Source: Sulfurimonas sp. (lineage in GTDB: Bacteria > Campylobacterota > Campylobacteria > Campylobacterales > Sulfurimonadaceae). Taken from it: a stretch of 17,446 bases of DNA. The DNA is taken from NCBI GenBank assembly GCA_022712845.1, contig JAFLJV010000040.1, forward strand, positions 1 to 17,446. The letters run 5' to 3'. The notes below the pieces were generated by a model. It was not told the DNA's origin and did not search any database. It saw only the letters and a program-made list of their open reading frames with translations. Shown one piece after another: positions 6,541-14,282 of this stretch (the stretch's first letter is position 1; each line of letters begins with the position of its first letter). A program made the translations under genes and the position numbers.

Positions 6541-7646
6541 TAGAGAGAGAGTCTTTTTTTATGAAGTTGTTGGATTCTTATATTTGATTCTAAAATTCTA
6601 TCTATGGAAATAGTACCATTTTTGATTTGAGCTAATATAACTTTTATAAGTTCATCAATATTTTGATTTGCCAATTGGTTTGCAAAAAGTAAGATATCAA
6701 CACCAGAGTTAATAGCTAAAGTTACGGTTTGTTTTAGAGAATAATGTTTAGAGATAGCCTTCATTTGTAAATCATCACTGATAATTACACCTTTATAGCC
6801 TAACTCATCTCTTAAAAGTTTTGTGTTTACATTATAAGAAAGAGTAGCGGGATAATTTTTATCTAGTTTAGAGTTAAAAACATGAGCTGTCATTATCATC
6901 TCAATATCATTAGATTGGATAAGTTTTATATAAGGCTCTAGCTCTTTTTTACTCCAAGTGTTTGTTATATCAACAAAACCTTTATGTGAATCTCCAAGTG
7001 AGGAACCATGCCCTGGAAAGTGCTTTAAAACAGAAAATATATTTTCATTTTTAAGTGAGTTTATAAATATTTTTGCATATTTAACTACCTCACTTGAGTC
7101 ACTTGAGTAAGAGCGTTCAAGTCCAACTATAACTTTATTTTTTGGATTAATTGCTAAATCAACAACAGGAGCAAAATTGGTGTTTATACCAGAGTCACTT
7201 AACATTTGTGCTAGAATTTTATATTCTTTAGTGGCTTTTTTTATGCTTAATCTAGATATCTCTTTAGCTGATGGAATCTCTTTAAACCCATAAGCTGGTT
7301 TTAGTCTTGCAACTTTTCCACCCTCTTGATCAACAGAGATTAAAAGTGGTTCTTTTGATATTTTTTTTAGTGTTGAGGTTAAGAGCTGTAGTTGTTTAGG
7401 AGAGCTAATGTTTTTTATTTTATTTCTATCAGTATAAAAACGATCAAATAAGATAACACCACCAAGTTCATATTTTTGTATGGTTTTTGTTATCTTAGAA
7501 TTTTTATTTATATTTTCATTTGGGAAGCCTACAAGAAGCATTCTCCCAATCATTTTTTGAAGTTTTTCATCACTTGGAAGTTCTGTTGTGTTTGTTGCAT
7601 TAAGAGCTAATACAATGCCAATAAGTAATGTAAAAAATCTCTTCAT
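6540..7646 (-). CDS. nagZ: beta-N-acetylhexosaminidase NagZ (GH3), predicted periplasmic
   Basis: The product has 368 residues. The N-terminus MKRFFTLLIGIVLALNA is a clear signal peptide with probable cleavage after ALNA, so the enzyme should be exported. NagZ of E. coli and Pseudomonas is cytoplasmic. The GH3 fold follows, with DQEGG (106-110), KHFPGHG (208-214), the NagZ-specific DSH dyad (Asp219, His221, acid/base) and the nucleophile Asp291 in ISDDLQM. NagZ cleaves the beta-1,4 link between GlcNAc and (anhydro)MurNAc in muropeptides. I chose ATG 7646; the longer frame would start at TTG 7658 and add four residues ahead of the signal peptide. A perfect TATAAT lies 18 bases upstream. The gene opens the recycling run and overlaps the symporter gene by one base. 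There is no second GH3 domain, so a glucosidase of the larger GH3 type is unlikely. Confidence 0.93.
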   Translation of the reverse strand: MKRFFTLLIGIVLALNATNTTELPSDEKLQKMIGRMLLVGFPNENINKNSKITKTIQKYELGGVILFDRFYTDRNKIKNISSPKQLQLLTSTLKKISKEPLLISVDQEGGKVARLKPAYGFKEIPSAKEISRLSIKKATKEYKILAQMLSDSGINTNFAPVVDLAINPKNKVIVGLERSYSSDSSEVVKYAKIFINSLKNENIFSVLKHFPGHGSSLGDSHKGFVDITNTWSKKELEPYIKLIQSNDIEMIMTAHVFNSKLDKNYPATLSYNVNTKLLRDELGYKGVIISDDLQMKAISKHYSLKQTVTLAINSGVDILLFANQLANQNIDELIKVILAQIKNGTISIDRILESNIRIQQLHKKRLSL

Positions 7647-7650
7647 TTTA

Positions 7651-7669
7651 ATGAGCAAAGCCCATTATA
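7651..7669 (-). promoter_or_regulatory. nagZ promoter -10 and leader hairpin
   Basis: TATAAT on the minus strand (7664-7669) lies between the pyrE stop and the nagZ ATG. The predicted transcript would start near 7657, leaving a leader of roughly a dozen bases with no clear SD. ATGGGC-TTT-GCTCAT (7651-7665) can fold into a small hairpin with one G-U pair, next to or over the start site. This would separate the recycling operon from the pyrE transcript. Confidence 0.45.
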
Positions 7670-7682
7670 GTGTGTAACATTA

Positions 7683-8291
7683 TTAGTTTCCTCTTGAGCC
7701 AGGCTTTATTGCTTTAGAGCCATCTTTACAAAGTGGACAATCATCAGGTGCATACATCTTAAATGTAAAATCATCAAGCGTAAAAAATGGAATATTTTTA
7801 GGAAGTTTACAACTTTTTTTGGAATCAATAGTGCTATTTTTACTTTTACAAAAACCACGATTAGCTAATGCTGCAACACCAACAATTTCACCACCAAGCT
7901 CTTTTACAACGCGTGCGGCCTCCATAGCTGAACCACCTGTTGTAATGATATCCTCACATATTAAAACTTTTTCACCTTTTTTAATCTCAAAACCACGACG
8001 AATATTCATTACTCCATCAACTCTCTCAGCAAAAATTGAGCGAACATCAAGAGCAGTTGCAAGAGCAAATCCAGCTATTAAGCCACCTAAAGCAGGAGCA
8101 CAAACAGTATCAATCTCTAAGCCATTCTTTTTTATTTGTTCAGCAAGTGCATTTGCTAGAACTTTTGCAGTTTTTGGATCTTCTAAAACTTTCGCTGATT
8201 GAAGATAAAATTGTGAATGATTTCCAGAGCTTAATTTAAAATGTCCCTCTAAAAGAGCGTTTGAGTTTATATAAATTTGTTTTACATTCAT
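7683..8291 (-). CDS. pyrE: orotate phosphoribosyltransferase
   Basis: The product has 202 residues and the type I phosphoribosyltransferase fold. The PRPP-binding motif [10 protein letters not shown] is at 112-121. SSGNHSQFY (21-29) and the flexible-loop region near [11 protein letters not shown] (98-108) match bacterial PyrE enzymes. It converts orotate and PRPP to OMP, the penultimate step of UMP synthesis, in the cytoplasm. The start is supported by AAAGG eight bases upstream, inside the 3' end of frr, and the intergenic gap is only three bases. The secG, frr, pyrE order recalls C. jejuni (Cj0235c-Cj0233c). A short Cys-containing tail (CPLCKDG, near 187-193) resembles a half zinc-binding knuckle, and its meaning is unknown. 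Confidence 0.95.
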   Translation of the reverse strand: MNVKQIYINSNALLEGHFKLSSGNHSQFYLQSAKVLEDPKTAKVLANALAEQIKKNGLEIDTVCAPALGGLIAGFALATALDVRSIFAERVDGVMNIRRGFEIKKGEKVLICEDIITTGGSAMEAARVVKELGGEIVGVAALANRGFCKSKNSTIDSKKSCKLPKNIPFFTLDDFTFKMYAPDDCPLCKDGSKAIKPGSRGN

Positions 8292-8294
8292 AAA

Positions 8295-8852
8295 TTATAC
8301 CTTTAATATTTCAGCTTCTTTATTTTTTAAAATAGTATCAATATCACTACTAAATTTATCAGTTGTTTTTTGTATTCTATCTTGAGCAGATTTTGATTCA
8401 TCAGTTGTTATTTCTTTTTCTTTTTCAAGCTTTTTTACTTGATCATTTGAGTACTTTCTATCATTTCTAATAGAAATTTTTGCAGTTTCCCCCATCCCTT
8501 TCATTTGTTTTACTGACTCTTGTCTTTGTTCAACTGTCATTGCAGAAAAAAATAATTTTATTTGATCACCATCATTATTTGGATTTGCTCCAACATTAGC
8601 AGCAGCAATAGCACTTTCAATATCTCCTAAAAGATTTTTTTCCCATGGGTTTACAACAATAGTTGTAGCATCTTGAGCTATAACAGAACCAACTTGATCA
8701 AGTGAAGTTTGAGTTCCATAGTAATCAATTTTTACATTATCTAAAACAGATGTGGTAACTTTTCCAGTTCTTAAAGTTTTAAAATCTCTTTGCATATGTT
8801 CTATGCTTGAACTCATCTTTGTTTCACACTCATTATATATATCTTCTAGCAT
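8295..8852 (-). CDS. frr: ribosome recycling factor
   Basis: The product has 185 residues, the standard RRF length. The conserved opening (MSSSIEHMQRDFKTLRTGK, residues 13-31), the VNPWEKNLLGDIESAI region and the final IDTILKNKEAEILKV are typical of the two-domain RRF. It splits post-termination ribosomes together with EF-G. The start at 8852 is preceded by AAGGGAAG at a proper distance. The gene has its own extended -10 promoter (TGCTACAAT, 8887-8895), needed because an unrelated GGDEF gene separates it from secG. It is followed by pyrE after three bases and both are probably on one transcript. Confidence 0.97.
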   Translation of the reverse strand: MLEDIYNECETKMSSSIEHMQRDFKTLRTGKVTTSVLDNVKIDYYGTQTSLDQVGSVIAQDATTIVVNPWEKNLLGDIESAIAAANVGANPNNDGDQIKLFFSAMTVEQRQESVKQMKGMGETAKISIRNDRKYSNDQVKKLEKEKEITTDESKSAQDRIQKTTDKFSSDIDTILKNKEAEILKV

Positions 8853-8886
8853 TTCTCTTCCCTTGTTTATGAAAAATAATTGCGTA

Positions 8887-8895
8887 ATTGTAGCA
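8887..8895 (-). promoter_or_regulatory. frrp: extended -10 promoter for frr-pyrE
   Basis: TGCTACAAT on the minus strand matches an extended -10 (TGN followed by TACAAT) with a T-rich stretch just upstream. Transcription would begin near 8880, giving a leader of about 28 bases with the frr SD (AAGGGAAG). The site lies in the 77-base gap between the GGDEF gene and frr. Confidence 0.55.
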
Positions 8896-8929
8896 TAAAA
8901 GTAATGTTAATTGAGGTTGCTTGGTGGGT

Positions 8930-11224
8930 TTAAATAATAATTGATACCTGATTTTTACCACACTGTTTTGCTTTATAAAGAGCATCATCACATTTTTTAT
9001 AAATTTGATCTTCATTTAATATATCATTTGGTTTTATAATATAAATTCCAGCAGATATTGTTAGGTATTTAGAAACTGCATTTTGAGAATGTTCAATCTC
9101 TAAATTTTCAATATATTTTCTTGTATTATCAGCAATATTAAAAGCATCTTTTTTATTTTTAATATGATAAAGCATGCCAAACTCTTCACCACCTAGTCTA
9201 AATACATAATCATCAGGTCTTCTAATTATTTGTTTTAGAGCAAGAGCTATCTGTTTTAATGCAATATCACCATCTTGATGCCCATAAGTATCATTATATT
9301 GTTTAAAATAATCAATATCCAAAAGTACAAAACCAAGTAAAGAGTTAGTTCTACGAGCAGCTTTTATTTGTTTAGAAAAAATTGTATCAAAATGTCTTCT
9401 ATTAAAAAGAGAAGTTAAACCATCTGTTATAGCAATTTTTTCAATAGTCTTTCTATCTGTAATATCTCGTCTAATTGCTGTATAACCAATAATATTGCCA
9501 TTTAAATCACAATCAGGAGATATAATAGTATCCACCCAGTAGTAACCACCATTTTTCTTTGCATTTTGTATCTCCCCACTCCAGTTTTGACCTTTTGATA
9601 AAGTATCCCACATACTAGCAAAAAATTCATCCGACATACGAGAACCTCTAAATATTCTATGATTTTTACCTATTAAATCCTCTTTAGAAAACTCAGAAAG
9701 AGAGCATAGTTGCTCACTTATCTCTATTATATTACCATCTAGATCTGTTTTAGAGATAAGAACATTTTTATCTATTAGTTTTAAATATCTAGAAGATTCA
9801 TCATCTATTTGTGCTTTATAGATGTATGTTGCCATAATTAATACAATTTGTTGTAAAAAATTTAGATTAATATTATTAAGTTTATCATCAATTGTTAATT
9901 GTATAGTGCCTATACTTTTGTCAAATTTTAAAAGAGGGATTGTAATTAATTTTGTACAAATTGTTTTTATATTTCCTAAATCGGTGTTAATGTGTACACT
10001 TTTAATATTTATTTTCTTCTCTAGTATATTTTCTGAAATTAAATTTTCATGTAAATCAAGGGTTTGTTTTAGAGAGTCTTTTTTAATTCCATAAGTTGCT
10101 CCCAAATATAATTTAAAATTCTTTTTATCAAATATATACAAAGAACCATTAAGAACGTTGAATCTTTTTACAAGATGATTAAGTGAAACGTTACATATCT
10201 CTTCAAGTGTCATATTTTGTGAGTAATCATCTCTTAAAATATTGATAAACACATTTTCATCATGTATTTTTTTTGATGCTTTAATCTCTTTTTGGATTTT
10301 AAAAAAAGTTATATACATTGTAAATATTATAATTAAAATAATTAAAACATAAAAAGTTGTTCCTAAAAATAAGCTATTTTTTAATTCAAATACTCTCTTT
10401 TGTAATTTTGCAGTAAGCAGTTTTTTTGTAAATATAGTTAAGTAGTTCAAATTATTTACTAGTTTTGAAGTTTCAAAAAAATACTCTTGGGATGATATTT
10501 TTTCTTGATGAATATTATATACAATATTGCTTATATTTTTAAAATCATTATCAATATTTGAAAGTAAAGTTTTGAAATTTGATTTTTGAGCAAAATTAAT
10601 TTTCGCTGTTAAATATTGAACTTTTTTTATAATATCTTTAAATGAGTGTAAATAGTTTTTTAATAAAAAAATCTTTTCATTTTTATCTGTATAACCTTTA
10701 CTTAAAATATTAGTACCAATACCTCTAATCTTTGCTATATATTCAATAGCCTCTGGAATACTTAATATAGAAATTGACATTAAAAAATATATTTTTCTGT
10801 CTGCTTCAAAAAGTAAATAAGATGAGTCAGCAATATCACTTTTTTTATGCTCTAGAAGATTCAATAGATGAGTATATCTATTAAAGTATTCATCTTTAGA
10901 CAGCACTTTAGATAAAGTAAAAAAATCTAAAAAATATTCTTCTATTTCATCTTCGTGTAAAGATTGTATAGATTTTAAAAGATTTGGATTTGATAAATTA
11001 TCCATAGAATCTTTTGAAACATTTTCAAATTGGCTTAAGCCTCGAAGCTCTTTAAGTTGAATATTTAAGTTGTGAATTTTGGTAATTTTTGATAATCCAA
11101 CAATCTCTTTTTTTGTTTTAGCATATTCTGCTTCATACTTTAAATAAACACTAAAAAATAATATGGAAAATATTATAATAAAAGTAGTACCTACTATTAT
11201 CACTTGTTTTTGTAAGTTCATCAT
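8930..11224 (-). CDS. membrane-bound GAF-PAS-GGDEF diguanylate cyclase
   Basis: The product has 764 residues. The layout is a transmembrane helix at about 8-27, a helical extracytoplasmic sensor region (30-280), a second helix at 285-307, a GAF-like domain (about 335-470), a PAS domain (about 480-590) and a GGDEF domain (about 595-764). The active-site motif is GGEEF (678-682). An inhibitory I-site RxxD (Arg669, Asp672) sits five residues before it, so c-di-GMP feedback is expected. DIDYFKQYND (636-645) gives the metal and base contacts. The PAS segment with NHRIFRGSRM and GEIQNAKKNGGYYW resembles Aer-type redox PAS domains. The sensor start near KELRGLS is vaguely like a NIT domain, but this is weak. 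It has its own promoter and lies between secG and frr, where other Campylobacterota as I recall have no gene, which suggests later insertion. Confidence 0.9.
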   Translation of the reverse strand: MMNLQKQVIIVGTTFIIIFSILFFSVYLKYEAEYAKTKKEIVGLSKITKIHNLNIQLKELRGLSQFENVSKDSMDNLSNPNLLKSIQSLHEDEIEEYFLDFFTLSKVLSKDEYFNRYTHLLNLLEHKKSDIADSSYLLFEADRKIYFLMSISILSIPEAIEYIAKIRGIGTNILSKGYTDKNEKIFLLKNYLHSFKDIIKKVQYLTAKINFAQKSNFKTLLSNIDNDFKNISNIVYNIHQEKISSQEYFFETSKLVNNLNYLTIFTKKLLTAKLQKRVFELKNSLFLGTTFYVLIILIIIFTMYITFFKIQKEIKASKKIHDENVFINILRDDYSQNMTLEEICNVSLNHLVKRFNVLNGSLYIFDKKNFKLYLGATYGIKKDSLKQTLDLHENLISENILEKKINIKSVHINTDLGNIKTICTKLITIPLLKFDKSIGTIQLTIDDKLNNINLNFLQQIVLIMATYIYKAQIDDESSRYLKLIDKNVLISKTDLDGNIIEISEQLCSLSEFSKEDLIGKNHRIFRGSRMSDEFFASMWDTLSKGQNWSGEIQNAKKNGGYYWVDTIISPDCDLNGNIIGYTAIRRDITDRKTIEKIAITDGLTSLFNRRHFDTIFSKQIKAARRTNSLLGFVLLDIDYFKQYNDTYGHQDGDIALKQIALALKQIIRRPDDYVFRLGGEEFGMLYHIKNKKDAFNIADNTRKYIENLEIEHSQNAVSKYLTISAGIYIIKPNDILNEDQIYKKCDDALYKAKQCGKNQVSIII

Positions 11225-11251
11225 TTTTCTTTTACAACATTAAGTGAAACA

Positions 11252-11257
11252 ATTATA
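11252..11257 (-). promoter_or_regulatory. -10 element of the diguanylate cyclase gene
   Basis: A perfect TATAAT on the minus strand lies 28 bases before the start codon at 11224, in the 109-base gap downstream of secG. The predicted leader is about 20 bases with only a weak SD (AAAAGAAAA). A second TATAAT, in the loop of the hairpin at 11313-11338 and preceded by TGC, could also drive this gene. Confidence 0.5.
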
Positions 11258-11312
11258 GCGAGGGTTATTTTAAGGAAGAATTAAATATAAAATTAAGATA
11301 TATAGTTAAAGT

Positions 11313-11338
11313 AATAGTTGCATATTATAGCAACTATT
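11313..11338 (-). terminator. perfect inverted repeat overlapping the secG stop, possible terminator that also holds a -10
   Basis: AATAGTTGC (11313-11321) and GCAACTATT (11330-11338) form a nine-base-pair stem with an eight-base loop. The secG TAG lies inside the stem. On the secG transcript it is followed by ACTTTAAC, a poor U-tract, so termination would be weak. The loop contains TATAAT, with TGC just before it on the minus strand. Confidence 0.45.
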
Positions 11339-11684
11339 TTGGAGGTGTTTCCTCATTTGGCACTGATACTGGTATAGAAGTTTCAGTTGGCATAGTTGTA
11401 GATGGAGCTACAATATTGGTTGTTTCAATTAAACTGTCTATAACTGATTCATTAGAAGCTGTTGAGTACATATAGCCTAATGTTATTGTATTTGCTACAA
11501 ATATAAATCCTATGAAGAATGTTGCTTTTGCTAAAAAACTATTTGGTCCTTTAGCACCAAATACAGATTCGTTTGAGCCACTATATGCACCGAGACCAAT
11601 GCTTGAGCTTTTTTGTAGTAACACAGCAATAGTTAGAATTACAACTAAAACTATTTGTACAATAAGTAAAAAACTGGCTGTCAT
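11334..11684 (-). CDS. secG: preprotein translocase subunit SecG
   Basis: The product has 116 residues with two membrane helices, about 3-22 and 52-73. The conserved cytoplasmic loop between them holds LLQKSSSIGLGAYSG and the following FGAKGPNSFL, typical of SecG. SecG assists SecYE and SecA in protein export through the inner membrane. The C-terminal tail, about 85-116, is rich in Thr, Ser and Pro and is longer than in E. coli SecG; such tails occur in Campylobacterota. AAAGGA stands eight bases before the ATG. The promoter TATAAT (11728-11733, minus strand) is divergent from that of znuA. The gene comes before frr and pyrE in related genomes as I recall, but here a GGDEF gene intervenes. 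Confidence 0.93.
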   Translation of the reverse strand: MTASFLLIVQIVLVVILTIAVLLQKSSSIGLGAYSGSNESVFGAKGPNSFLAKATFFIGFIFVANTITLGYMYSTASNESVIDSLIETTNIVAPSTTMPTETSIPVSVPNEETPPK

Positions 11685-11726
11685 TTATATATCCTTTAGA
11701 GTGGTATCCCTATTTAAAAAGTGGCG

Positions 11727-11769
11727 AATTATACCCAAAAAATAATATATTACAAAATCGGGTATAATT
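11727..11769. promoter_or_regulatory. divergent secG/znuA promoters forming a perfect inverted repeat
   Basis: AATTATACCC (11727-11736) and GGGTATAATT (11760-11769) are perfect inverted copies, 23 AT-rich bases apart. The left arm contains the minus-strand TATAAT of secG. The right arm contains the plus-strand TATAAT of znuA (11763-11768), whose transcript would start near 11775. A dimeric regulator such as a Fur/Zur-family protein could bind here, but the symmetry might come only from two GGG-TATAAT promoters facing apart. Confidence 0.55.
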
Positions 11770-11790
11770 TCAAAAAAATTTGGAGAGAAA

Positions 11791-12720
11791 ATGGGCTTAA
11801 AAAATATTATATTTACTCTTATTATTGTTCTTTTTATCTTCTTATTGATAACTATGGATAAAAATAAACCTGTTAATGAAAATATTAAAAAAATAACTAT
11901 AGCAACTAGTACTTTTTCTCTTTATGATATAGTAAAAAATATAGCAAATGATAGTGTTAATTTATTTATGATTTTGCCTTTTGGAGTTGATGCACATAGT
12001 TATGAACCAACACCAAAACAGGTTATAAAATTACATAAAAGTGATTTAGTTATCTATAGTGGGGTAGGACTAGAGCCATGGATAAGAGGTTTTGAATTTC
12101 AAAAAAGAGCTATAGATATTAGTTTACATGTAAAATTAAAAGAATTAGATGAACATGATAATTGCAACGAACACCACCATGAACATGAACAAAGTTTTGA
12201 TCCCCATTATTGGTTAGATTTACAAAATATGATAATAGCAACAAAACTTATAGTGAGTGAACTTATAAAACTTTCTCCTGAGAGTAAAGAACTATATATT
12301 AAAAATAAAGATATTTATATAGAGAAATTAAAAAATCTTGATAAAAATTATAAAAATAAATTAGCCATGTGTAAATTAAATACTATAGTAGTAAATCATA
12401 ATGCTTTTTCATATCTATCTAGTAAATATGACTTTAAAGTAAAAGCTCTTAGTGGCTTTTCTCCAGAGGTACAGCCCAGTGCAAAAAGTATGGCTAATTT
12501 AATCGAGTATGTTAGAGAGTATAAAATATCAACAATATTTTTTGAGAGCTTTGTTAGTGATAAGGCTATTAAAAGTATAGCAAATGAAGCAAACGTAAAT
12601 GTTGATGTTCTTCAACCACTTGGAAATATTACAGCTGATGAAGCAAACCAAAAACTCACTTACGAAGATATAATGAAAAGTAATTTAGAAAAAATTTCAA
12701 AGGCTTTGGAGTGCCAATGA
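11791..12720 (+). CDS. znuA: zinc ABC transporter substrate-binding protein
   Basis: The product has 309 residues. A hydrophobic N-terminal helix (about 4-22) has no obvious lipobox, so it may be a signal peptide or a membrane anchor. The cluster A-I metal-binding fold shows His69 (DAHSYEP), His139 (DPHYWLD), His203 (NHNAFSYL) and a C-terminal acidic position near Glu252. A short His-rich loop (EHDNCNEHHHEHE, 121-133) sits before the second histidine, as in zinc-specific ZnuA, and may hand zinc to the site. It captures periplasmic Zn2+ for ZnuBC. GGAGAG is at 11782-11787, three bases before the ATG. The TGA overlaps the znuC ATG (ATGA). Zinc is more likely than manganese because of the His loop. 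Confidence 0.9.
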   Translation: MGLKNIIFTLIIVLFIFLLITMDKNKPVNENIKKITIATSTFSLYDIVKNIANDSVNLFMILPFGVDAHSYEPTPKQVIKLHKSDLVIYSGVGLEPWIRGFEFQKRAIDISLHVKLKELDEHDNCNEHHHEHEQSFDPHYWLDLQNMIIATKLIVSELIKLSPESKELYIKNKDIYIEKLKNLDKNYKNKLAMCKLNTIVVNHNAFSYLSSKYDFKVKALSGFSPEVQPSAKSMANLIEYVREYKISTIFFESFVSDKAIKSIANEANVNVDVLQPLGNITADEANQKLTYEDIMKSNLEKISKALECQ

Positions 12721-13481
12721 AATTTAGTGTCCCTATCTTTAGTGTTAGAAATTTAAATTTTAATATTAAGGGTCAAAAAATTCTTTCAAATATATCTTTT
12801 GATATTCTTGCTTCAGAATATATTGCTATCATTGGTCCAAATGGTGGAGGTAAAACTACACTTATCCGAATACTTTTGGGATTAGATAAACCAACAAGTG
12901 GGGAGATTAAAATTTTTGGTAAAAGACTTAAAGATTTTAAAAAATGGCATAAAATAGGGTATGTTCCTCAGCGTGCTTCACATGTTGATAGTGCTTTTCC
13001 TGCAACAGTTTTAGATATCGTAAAAATGGGAAGAACAACACAAAGAGGTTATTTTAGCTCTTTTAGCAAAGAGGATAAAAAACTTGTTTATGATGCAATG
13101 GGGAAAATGGATGTTTTAGATTTAGCAGATAAAATGGTTGGAACACTCTCAGGTGGACAGAGGCAAAGGGTCATGATAGCTCGTGCTCTTGCTTCAAAAC
13201 CAGAGATTTTGATTTTAGATGAGCCAAATACTGGTGTAGATATGCTTTCACAAAAAAACTTTTATGCACTTCTTAAACAGTTAAATAAAGAGGATGGGAT
13301 TACTATTGTTTTTATCACACATGATATTGGTGTAATAGCAGATGATATAGCAAGACTTTTTACTATAAATCAAAAAGCAATCATATGTAATGACCCAAAA
13401 CAAACTTTGAGTTGTGCAGACATGAGTGAGCTATATGGTATAGAGGCTCATCTTCTTCATAATCATAAACATGAGCATTAA
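12717..13481 (+). CDS. znuC: zinc ABC transporter ATP-binding protein
   Basis: The product has 254 residues and is an ABC ATPase. Walker A GPNGGGKTT is at 40-48, the Q-loop near VPQ (83-85), the signature LSGGQRQR at 144-151, Walker B ILILDEP at 164-170 and the H-loop His202. The tail is His-rich (HLLHNHKHEH), which fits a zinc transporter. It hydrolyses ATP to drive zinc import by ZnuB. I chose ATG 12717, which overlaps the znuA stop by four bases (ATGA). A GTG two codons earlier (12711) is possible but less attractive. It is followed by znuB after three bases, so the transporter is one operon. Confidence 0.93.
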   Translation: MKFSVPIFSVRNLNFNIKGQKILSNISFDILASEYIAIIGPNGGGKTTLIRILLGLDKPTSGEIKIFGKRLKDFKKWHKIGYVPQRASHVDSAFPATVLDIVKMGRTTQRGYFSSFSKEDKKLVYDAMGKMDVLDLADKMVGTLSGGQRQRVMIARALASKPEILILDEPNTGVDMLSQKNFYALLKQLNKEDGITIVFITHDIGVIADDIARLFTINQKAIICNDPKQTLSCADMSELYGIEAHLLHNHKHEH

Positions 13482-13484
13482 TTT

Positions 13485-14282
13485 ATGATTGAGATGTTTG
13501 AATATGAATTTATGCAAAGAGCTTTTATAGCGGGTATGATTATAGCTGTACTTGCTTCTGTAAGCGGAACGTTTGTAGTATTGCGTCGTTACTCTATGAT
13601 AAGTGAGACACTTGCACACTCAGCTTTGGTAGGGGTTGCCGTTGGTCTTGTTGCAGGTTTTAACCCTTTGTGGATGGCTGTAATAGTAGCAATTTTTTCA
13701 GCTTGGCTAATAGAGTATTTAAGAAGTGAGTTCTCACTTTATTCAGATGCTATCTTAGCTATTTTACTCTCAGGTTCCCTTGCAGTTGCTGTAATAATTG
13801 TCTCACTTGGAGGAGCTTTTAACAATTCTTTGTTCTCTTATCTTTTTGGTTCTATCCTTTCAGTAAGCTATGAAGATGTTATAACTATTTCTATTATTGG
13901 AACTATAGCTTTAGCTACTTTATTACTTTTTTCAAAAGAGCTGTACTTTGTTGCTTATGATGAAGAAGTTGCACAAACAAGCGGTGTAAAAGTAAAATTA
14001 TTAAATTTCTTACTTGTTAGTGTGGTTGCTATTATTATTGCTCTATCTATTAGGGTTGTAGGAAGTTTACTTATTGGTGCTTTGATGGTTATACCAACAA
14101 TAGCTGCGTTGCAGTTTAAAGTAGGATTTGTAAAAACAGTTATGATTTCACTCTTTTTTGCACTAATAAGTGTTTTTGCAGGAATGACACTATCTTTTCA
14201 CTATTCACTTCCATCAGGGGCAACAATTGTTTTGTGTGTTCTTTTTATTTTTATAATATCTTTGGTTGTAAATAGAAAATGA
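13485..14282 (+). CDS. znuB: zinc ABC transporter permease
   Basis: The product has 265 residues and about eight hydrophobic segments. The opening, including FVVLRRYSMISETLAHSALVGVAVG (residues about 29-53), is the typical start of ABC-3 family permeases (ZnuB/TroC/AdcB). The central EEVAQTSGVKV segment (about 156-166) is the conserved cytoplasmic loop that contacts the ATPase. It forms the inner-membrane channel for zinc with ZnuC. ATG 13485 is used; ATG 13494 would remove three residues. The SD is weak for both, so coupling to znuC, which ends three bases earlier, is likely. The TGA overlaps the ATG of the BioC-like gene (ATGA). Confidence 0.93.
   Translation: MIEMFEYEFMQRAFIAGMIIAVLASVSGTFVVLRRYSMISETLAHSALVGVAVGLVAGFNPLWMAVIVAIFSAWLIEYLRSEFSLYSDAILAILLSGSLAVAVIIVSLGGAFNNSLFSYLFGSILSVSYEDVITISIIGTIALATLLLFSKELYFVAYDEEVAQTSGVKVKLLNFLLVSVVAIIIALSIRVVGSLLIGALMVIPTIAALQFKVGFVKTVMISLFFALISVFAGMTLSFHYSLPSGATIVLCVLFIFIISLVVNRK

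Noticed and set aside
7819..8202. Open frame on the plus strand opposite pyrE
   Set aside because: The pyrE reading on the other strand has clear family motifs. This frame has no recognisable domain or SD and is an antisense shadow.
8833..9015. Open frame between frr and the diguanylate cyclase gene
   Set aside because: It overlaps both genes and the frr promoter, and shows no family features.
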